From positions 32,290-96,289 of the forward strand of contig CANPYK010000007.1 in assembly GCA_947588605.1 (NCBI GenBank): a stretch of DNA of 64,000 bases. Direction: 5' to 3'. Positions 60,048 to 64,000 of the stretch are shown here, in pieces. Every line of letters begins with the position of its first letter. Positions within the stretch are counted from its first letter, which is position 1. Position numbers and translations under genes: made by a program. Source of the stretch: an uncultured Oscillospiraceae bacterium. GTDB taxonomy: Bacteria > Bacillota > Clostridia > Oscillospirales > Oscillospiraceae. The notes under the pieces were generated by a model that saw only the letters and a list, made by a program, of their open reading frames with translations, did not search any database and was not told the origin of the DNA.

Positions 60048-60533
60048 ATGCTGACCGTTTTTCCCTACGACCGCTCGGCCGCGGTGGCGTACGCGCGGCG
60101 GTGGGCGGTGGGGCGTGATCCCCGGTACTATGACTTTGAGGAGATCGGCGGGGACTGCACGAATTTTGCCTCCCAGTGCCTTTTCGCCGGGGCGGGGACG
60201 ATGAATTTCACCCCCGTCCTGGGGTGGTACTACCGGTCGGCCAATGACCGCACCGCCTCCTGGACAGGGGTGGAATATTTATATAACTTTCTTGTAAGCA
60301 ACGACGGCCCAGGGCCGTGGGCGGTGGAGGTCCCGCGTTCTGATGCGCGGCCCGGGGACATCGTCCAGCTGGGCGGCGGGGCGGGGTTTTACCACTCCCC
60401 CGTCATCGTGGCCGTGAGGCCGGAGATCCTGGTCTGCGCCCATACCTATGACGCGCTGGACCGGCCCCTGGACAGCTACGTCTTTGAGCGGGCGCGGTTT
60501 TTGCGCGTTGAGGGCGTGCGGCGGGACGTTTAG
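60048..60533 (+). CDS. Amidase_6-type putative amidase
   Basis: 161 residues of the clostridial/Bacillus amidase family with an NlpC/papain-like fold. YDRSAAVAYARRWA at the start and the catalytic GGDCTNFASQCLFAG are typical; His in FYHSPVIVA and the later YDALDRP complete the site. No signal peptide. ATG 60048 follows GGAAGGAAG; the open frame further upstream is repeat DNA. Overlaps the convergent Sir2 gene by 4 bp. Confidence 0.85.
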   Translation: MLTVFPYDRSAAVAYARRWAVGRDPRYYDFEEIGGDCTNFASQCLFAGAGTMNFTPVLGWYYRSANDRTASWTGVEYLYNFLVSNDGPGPWAVEVPRSDARPGDIVQLGGGAGFYHSPVIVAVRPEILVCAHTYDALDRPLDSYVFERARFLRVEGVRRDV

Positions 60534-61249
60534 TGAAGCTGGGAGAAGACCTCGCCGATCTTCTCGGCGATCACCAGCTCGGCGAGGCCGTCCATGGGCG
60601 TGGCGGACTTGTTGATGAGCACCAGGTGGGGGCCCCGGAAGTAGTGGATGAGGCCCGCCGCCGGGTAGACGGCGAGGCTCGTGCCGCCGATGATCAAGAG
60701 GTCCGCCCTGGCGATCTCGGTGACGGCGCGGGTGAGTACGTCCTGGTCCAGGCCCTCCTCGTAGAGGACGATGTCCGGGCGCACCACGCCGCCGCAGGAG
60801 CACCGGGGCGTCTCCCTGGCGTTCTGGACGAAGTCCGCGCCGTAGCGCTTGCCGCACCGGACGCAGTAGTTTTTCAAAAGCGTCCCGTGGAGCTCCAGGA
60901 CGTTCCGGCTCCCGGCGGCCTGATGGAGGCCGTCGATGTTCTGGGTCACCACGGCCCGCAGCTTTCCGCGCCGCTCAAGCTGGGCCAAATATTTGTGGGC
61001 CGCGTTGGGCTGGGCGTCCCGGACGATGAGCTTGTCCCGGTAGAAGCGGTAGAACTCGTCGGGGTACCGCTCAAAGAAGCTGTGGCTCAGGATCTCCTCC
61101 GGGGGGTATTTATACTTCTGGTTGTAGAGCCCGTCCACACCGCGAAAATCCGGGATGCCGCTCTCCGTGGACACGCCGGCGCCGCCGAAGAAGACGACGC
61201 GGTCCGCGCCGTCGATGAGCTTTTGGAGCTTTTCGATCTTTTCGTCCAT
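60530..61249 (-). CDS. cobB: Sir2-type NAD-dependent protein deacylase
   Basis: 239 residues. NAD loop GAGVSTESGIPDFRG, catalytic TQNIDGLHQ and His in ELHGTL, and a zinc site of four cysteines (CVRCG...CSCGG) are intact. It removes acetyl groups from lysines. It also uses NAD as ADP-ribose donor chemistry, a loose link to the macro/PARG genes far upstream. Promoter overlaps that of the divergent small protein. Confidence 0.94.
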   Translation of the reverse strand: MDEKIEKLQKLIDGADRVVFFGGAGVSTESGIPDFRGVDGLYNQKYKYPPEEILSHSFFERYPDEFYRFYRDKLIVRDAQPNAAHKYLAQLERRGKLRAVVTQNIDGLHQAAGSRNVLELHGTLLKNYCVRCGKRYGADFVQNARETPRCSCGGVVRPDIVLYEEGLDQDVLTRAVTEIARADLLIIGGTSLAVYPAAGLIHYFRGPHLVLINKSATPMDGLAELVIAEKIGEVFSQLH

Positions 61250-61268
61250 GGCTGACCCTCCTCAATAA

Positions 61269-61308
61269 TTGACAAGACCATTGTAGCAGTTTATAATGGG
61301 AATATCAA
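61269..61308. promoter_or_regulatory. Overlapping divergent promoters
   Basis: Plus: TTGACA (61269-61274) and TATAAT (61292-61297), spacer 17, for the small membrane protein. Minus: TTGATA (61303-61308) and TACAAT (61280-61285), spacer 17, for the Sir2 gene. The two occupy the same DNA, so polymerase can use only one at a time. Confidence 0.8.
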
Positions 61309-61327
61309 GCGAAAGAGAGGAAAAACC

Positions 61328-61546
61328 ATGTCCGTCTTCTCCCTGCTGGCCGGCATCTCCGGCCCCGCTATCGTCTACGGCCTTGTGGTCCCGGTGGCGA
61401 TCTTCGCCGTCCTCGTCCTGGGCTTCAAGCTTATCCTCACCCTCATCCGCTCTATCCGCGACAAGCGCTACGAGCGCGCCTATCAGGCCAAAAAAGCCGC
61501 CCAGGCCAAGGCCGCCGAGGAGGAGCGCAAGGAGGACGGCAAATAA
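61328..61546 (+). CDS. Small single-helix membrane protein
   Basis: 72 residues: one membrane helix (about 12-38) followed by a basic, then alanine/glutamate-rich cytoplasmic tail (RDKRYERAYQAKKAAQAKAAEEE). The start follows AGAGAGG and a consensus promoter precedes it. Family not recognised. Confidence 0.75.
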   Translation: MSVFSLLAGISGPAIVYGLVVPVAIFAVLVLGFKLILTLIRSIRDKRYERAYQAKKAAQAKAAEEERKEDGK

Positions 61547-61562
61547 GTCCCGTCCAGGCATG

Positions 61563-61590
61563 AAAAAGCCCCGGAAAACCGGGGCTTTTT
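61563..61590. terminator. Bidirectional terminator
   Basis: AAAAAGCCCCGG-AAAA-CCGGGGCTTTTT, between the small membrane protein gene and the convergent coaX stop. Confidence 0.92.
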
Positions 61591-61594
61591 GCTG

Positions 61595-62368
61595 TTATTT
61601 GGGTCTTTGGTTGCGCTCGTAAATAGCGGCGAGGCCGGTGAGGAGGAGGGTGTCGTTGACCTGGATCTTCCGGCGGCAGAGGGGGGCGATGAAGGCGGCG
61701 ACGCCGCCGGTGGCGACGACGGTGGCGCTCTCGCCCAGCTCGGCCTCCACGCGCTCGATCATGCCGTCCAGCATGGCGGCGGCGCCCAATATAGCGCCGG
61801 AGCGCATACTGTCCACGGTGTTGGTGCCGATGACGTGCCGGGGGGCCTCCATGGAGATGTTGGGCAGCTGGCTGGTGCCGGAGCTCAGGGCCGAGAGGCC
61901 CAAGGCCACGCCGGGGGCGATGGCGCCGCCGATGAAGGAGCCCTGCCGGTTGAGGACGGACAGGGTGGTGGCGGTGCCCATGTCGATGAGGATAAGGGGC
62001 GGGGTGTAGAGCTTCAGCGCCCCCGCGGCGGCGGCCACCAGGTCCGCGCCGGTCTGGGCCGGGTCGTCGATGAGGATGTTGACCCCGGTCTTCACGCCCT
62101 TGCCCAGGATGAGGGGCCTGACGCCCGCCGTCAGCTCCACGGCCCTGGCGATAGCGCCCGTCACCGGCGGCACTACCGAGGAGACAATGGCGCCGTCCGG
62201 CGTCCCCGCGTCCAGGCCGAAAAAGTCAAAGAAGTTCCGGATGTCCCCGGCGTACTCAAAGGCCGTCTTCGCCGTATTCGTGGCAAGACGCGCCGTCCGG
62301 ACGAGCTCGAACCCGTCCATGAGCCCCAGGACGATGTGGGTGTTGCCGATATCCACAGCCAACAGCAT
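61595..62368 (-). CDS. coaX: Type III pantothenate kinase
   Basis: 257 residues; first step of coenzyme A synthesis. LLAVDIGNTHIVLGL (phosphate loop), DPAQTGADLVAAA and LIDMGTATTLSV are the family motifs. The usual GADR is GADL here. It lies 14 bp behind the Nif3-like gene. Confidence 0.93.
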   Translation of the reverse strand: MLLAVDIGNTHIVLGLMDGFELVRTARLATNTAKTAFEYAGDIRNFFDFFGLDAGTPDGAIVSSVVPPVTGAIARAVELTAGVRPLILGKGVKTGVNILIDDPAQTGADLVAAAAGALKLYTPPLILIDMGTATTLSVLNRQGSFIGGAIAPGVALGLSALSSGTSQLPNISMEAPRHVIGTNTVDSMRSGAILGAAAMLDGMIERVEAELGESATVVATGGVAAFIAPLCRRKIQVNDTLLLTGLAAIYERNQRPK

Positions 62369-62382
62369 AGCGCCGCCTCCTT

Positions 62383-63144
62383 TTAGAAAAACCGCTCCGG
62401 CTGGGCGTGGACGCGGCTGATGAGGACCTCCACCTCCGGGAAGCTCTCCGCCACCGTCTCCGCCAGCACCGGTACCACCACGTTTTCCGTGGAGAAGTGT
62501 CCGGCGTCGATGAGGTTGAGGCCCAGCTCCTTGGCGTCGATGAACTGGTGGTGCTTCAAGTCGGCGGTGACGTAGGTGTCCGCGCCGGCCTCAAACGCCT
62601 CGAACATATTGCCGCCTCCGGCGCCGCCCAGGACAGCCACCCGGTTCACCGGCCTACCCGCGTCCACGTACCGAAGGCCATTGGCGTGGAGGGCGGACTT
62701 CACCCGGCCCAGGAAGTCGGAGAGGCTCTGCTCGGGTACAGTCCCCACCCGGCCGCAGGCCTCCTGGCCGAAGGTCTCCGTGTCCTCCAGGCCCAGCGCG
62801 GCGGCCAGGGCGTCGTTGACGCCGCCGAGGGTGATGTCCAGGTTCGTGTGCATACAGATGGCCGCCAGGTTCGCCCGCGCCAGCGCCAGGACGCGCTGAC
62901 CGGTGACGTCGGAGTCCGTCACGTGCTTGAGCTCGAAAAACAGCGGGTGGTGGGAGAGGATGAGGTCCGCCCCCAGCTCCCGGGCCTCCCCGATGACGTC
63001 CAGCGTGATGTCCAGCGCGCACAGAACGCGGTTCACCTCGTCGTCCCAAGCGCCCACCAGAAGCCCCACGTTGTCAAAGCCAAGCTTCAGGTCCGTGGGG
63101 GCAAGCTCGTTGAGTCTTGCGAAAATGTCCTTTACCTTTGCCAT
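62383..63144 (-). CDS. Nif3-like dinuclear metal-centre protein
   Basis: 253 residues. LILSHHPLFF, CMHTNLDI and the late DAGHFSTENVVVP hold the metal ligands of the Nif3/YqfO family. In Firmicutes this gene regularly follows trmK; related proteins have been linked to GTP cyclohydrolase I type 2 or folate-like chemistry, but the role is not settled. It overlaps trmK by 13 bp. Confidence 0.93.
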   Translation of the reverse strand: MAKVKDIFARLNELAPTDLKLGFDNVGLLVGAWDDEVNRVLCALDITLDVIGEARELGADLILSHHPLFFELKHVTDSDVTGQRVLALARANLAAICMHTNLDITLGGVNDALAAALGLEDTETFGQEACGRVGTVPEQSLSDFLGRVKSALHANGLRYVDAGRPVNRVAVLGGAGGGNMFEAFEAGADTYVTADLKHHQFIDAKELGLNLIDAGHFSTENVVVPVLAETVAESFPEVEVLISRVHAQPERFF

Positions 63145-63803
63145 GTTGAAACCTCCCTGATGGCGTTCTCCACAAGCTTTTGTTGGCGGGAGAGCTTTTC
63201 ATAGGCCGCGCTGTCCTCCCGCGCACCCTTTCTGAGGCCCGCCAGGGCCCGGTCCAGCCGCGCCCGCTCCCGCTCCAGACACCCCGGCAGCAGGGGGTCC
63301 CCCGTGAGGGCCCGCAGAAGGTCGAAGCCCCCCTCGCCCGTTTGAGCGCGGAAGGCGAGGTACACCTTCCCGGCGTCCTCCACTAAGACCGCCTCCTCGC
63401 AGACAAACCCGGCCCCCGCCAGCCACGACGCGAGCTCCGCGAGCTTGCTCTGGGGCTGGAGGACCAGCCGCGCCTCGGCGATCCAGGGGCAGGCTGAGAT
63501 TATGTCAACCATCGTCTCCCCGCCCATGCCGGCGATGACCACGGTCTCGAAGCGCCCCGGCACGGCCTTCAGCCCGTCGGAGAGGTAAAAGTCGATTTTT
63601 CCCAGCGCGTCCCGCTCCCCGGCGGTGCTTTTGGCGCGCTCCAGGGGGCCCGCGTTTACGTCCGACGCGGCCACGCGCCGGAAAAGCCCGTTTTCCGCGA
63701 ACCACACGGGCACGGCCCCGTGGTCCGTCCCCACGTCGATGACGCTCCCGCCGGACCCGGCGAGCGCCGCCACGGCGGCAAGTCTCGGTGACAGCCTGAT
63801 CAT
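63132..63803 (-). CDS. trmK: tRNA (adenine-22-N1)-methyltransferase
   Basis: 223 residues; SAM-dependent methyltransferase. SAM site IDVGTDHGAVPVW, ASDVN and the family motif IAGMGGETMVDII. The C-terminus is a helical coiled coil. ATG 63803 follows GGAG; a longer frame upstream runs through a terminator and was rejected. Confidence 0.93.
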   Translation of the reverse strand: MIRLSPRLAAVAALAGSGGSVIDVGTDHGAVPVWFAENGLFRRVAASDVNAGPLERAKSTAGERDALGKIDFYLSDGLKAVPGRFETVVIAGMGGETMVDIISACPWIAEARLVLQPQSKLAELASWLAGAGFVCEEAVLVEDAGKVYLAFRAQTGEGGFDLLRALTGDPLLPGCLERERARLDRALAGLRKGAREDSAAYEKLSRQQKLVENAIREVSTWQR

Positions 63804-63819
63804 AGCGCTCCTATACGAC

Positions 63820-63846
63820 GGAAGGCGGACAGCTTGTCCGCCTTCC
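63820..63846. terminator. Hairpin between the DUF1858 gene and trmK
   Basis: GGAAGGCGGACA/TGTCCGCCTTCC with a 3-nt loop. T-rich sequence follows on the plus strand; on the minus strand the T-run is poor, so termination of the DUF1858 gene may be partial. Confidence 0.65.
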
Positions 63847-63862
63847 CCGTGTTTCCGTTTTT

Positions 63863-64000
63863 TTACGCCTCGCTGGCGAGGAAGTCGTTGAGCTCGTCGA
63901 GGAAGGTGTCCGGGTCCACGCCGTGGGTGAGGCACGCCTGCTCGATGGTCTCGCCGGTGGCCAGGGCGCAGCCCAGGCAGTGCATCCCGATGTTGAGGAA
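63863..64000 (-). CDS. DUF1858 protein, C-terminal part (runs off the right edge)
   Basis: The last 45 residues read FLNIGMHCLGCALATGETIEQACLTHGVD and end ELNDFLASEA. The CxxC in HCLGCALA is that of the DUF1858 (ScdA N-terminal-like) family, probably binding metal or acting in redox. The 5' end is outside the window. Lies upstream of trmK. Confidence 0.88.
   Translation of the reverse strand, partial: FLNIGMHCLGCALATGETIEQACLTHGVDPDTFLDELNDFLASEA

Overview
The window is a high-GC stretch of a strictly anaerobic, low-oxygen-tolerant Clostridia-type genome, most like the Oscillospiraceae/Ruminococcaceae of the gut. The evidence is a hydC-hydB-hydA type NADH-linked [FeFe] hydrogenase, an SLH-anchored pectate lyase, a LysM-GH18 enzyme of the spore-cortex type, an LtaS-like enzyme, FtsEX with a PcsB-like hydrolase, and near-perfect sigma-A promoters with 17-bp spacers in front of most operons. 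It is chromosomal: most genes are housekeeping, with one decayed prophage and many intergenic repeats.

Layout. 1-6716 is a leftward arginine operon (argG-argH-argC-GNAT-EamA-argJ-acetyltransferase-argB), with a good promoter and a tandem ARG-box pair upstream. 6918-8936 is an LtaS-like gene. 9145-11713 is a small ADP-ribose-themed cassette: a degenerate macro protein, a VWA protein and, convergent, a PARG-like protein. 11777-17404 is a 5.6-kb prophage remnant inserted in the 3' end of lysS; it left the old lysS tail and terminator stranded at the far end and supplied lysS with a new tail. Then come lysS-greA (17381-19366), a CdaR-like regulator with ftsE-ftsX and an M23 hydrolase (20040-23957), a purine/methylthioadenosine salvage operon (24668-28125), S-adenosylhomocysteinase (28671-29918), the 1468-residue secreted pectate lyase (30943-35349), a metal exporter and an AlkZ-related gene (35552-37099), an orphan RelB/DinJ antitoxin, the hydrogenase operon (37765-41936), a GDPD plus sodium symporter pair, a two-component system with a C39-type peptidase (44935-48043), an autonomous small RNA candidate (about 48115-48226), a deacetylase, a PHP and ATP-grasp pair, DUF4349 and enolase, GH18 and YfhO (divergent), a small amidase, Sir2, a small membrane protein, coaX, Nif3, trmK and the end of a DUF1858 gene.

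The most unusual content is intergenic. Nearly every gap over 300 bp is packed with modular palindromes. One class (four copies, near 19868, 28267, 30812 and 51862) keeps a short linker and hairpin tips while the stems change on both arms together; two copies sit between duplicated, locus-specific hairpins, as if the element inserts at terminators. A second class consists of shuffled short GC-rich palindromes at seven sites, with one about 73-bp element nested inside different host hairpins at two sites. A 52-bp perfect palindrome at 30751-30802 carries a parS-like core.

All calls are made from the sequence by eye; no database search was run.
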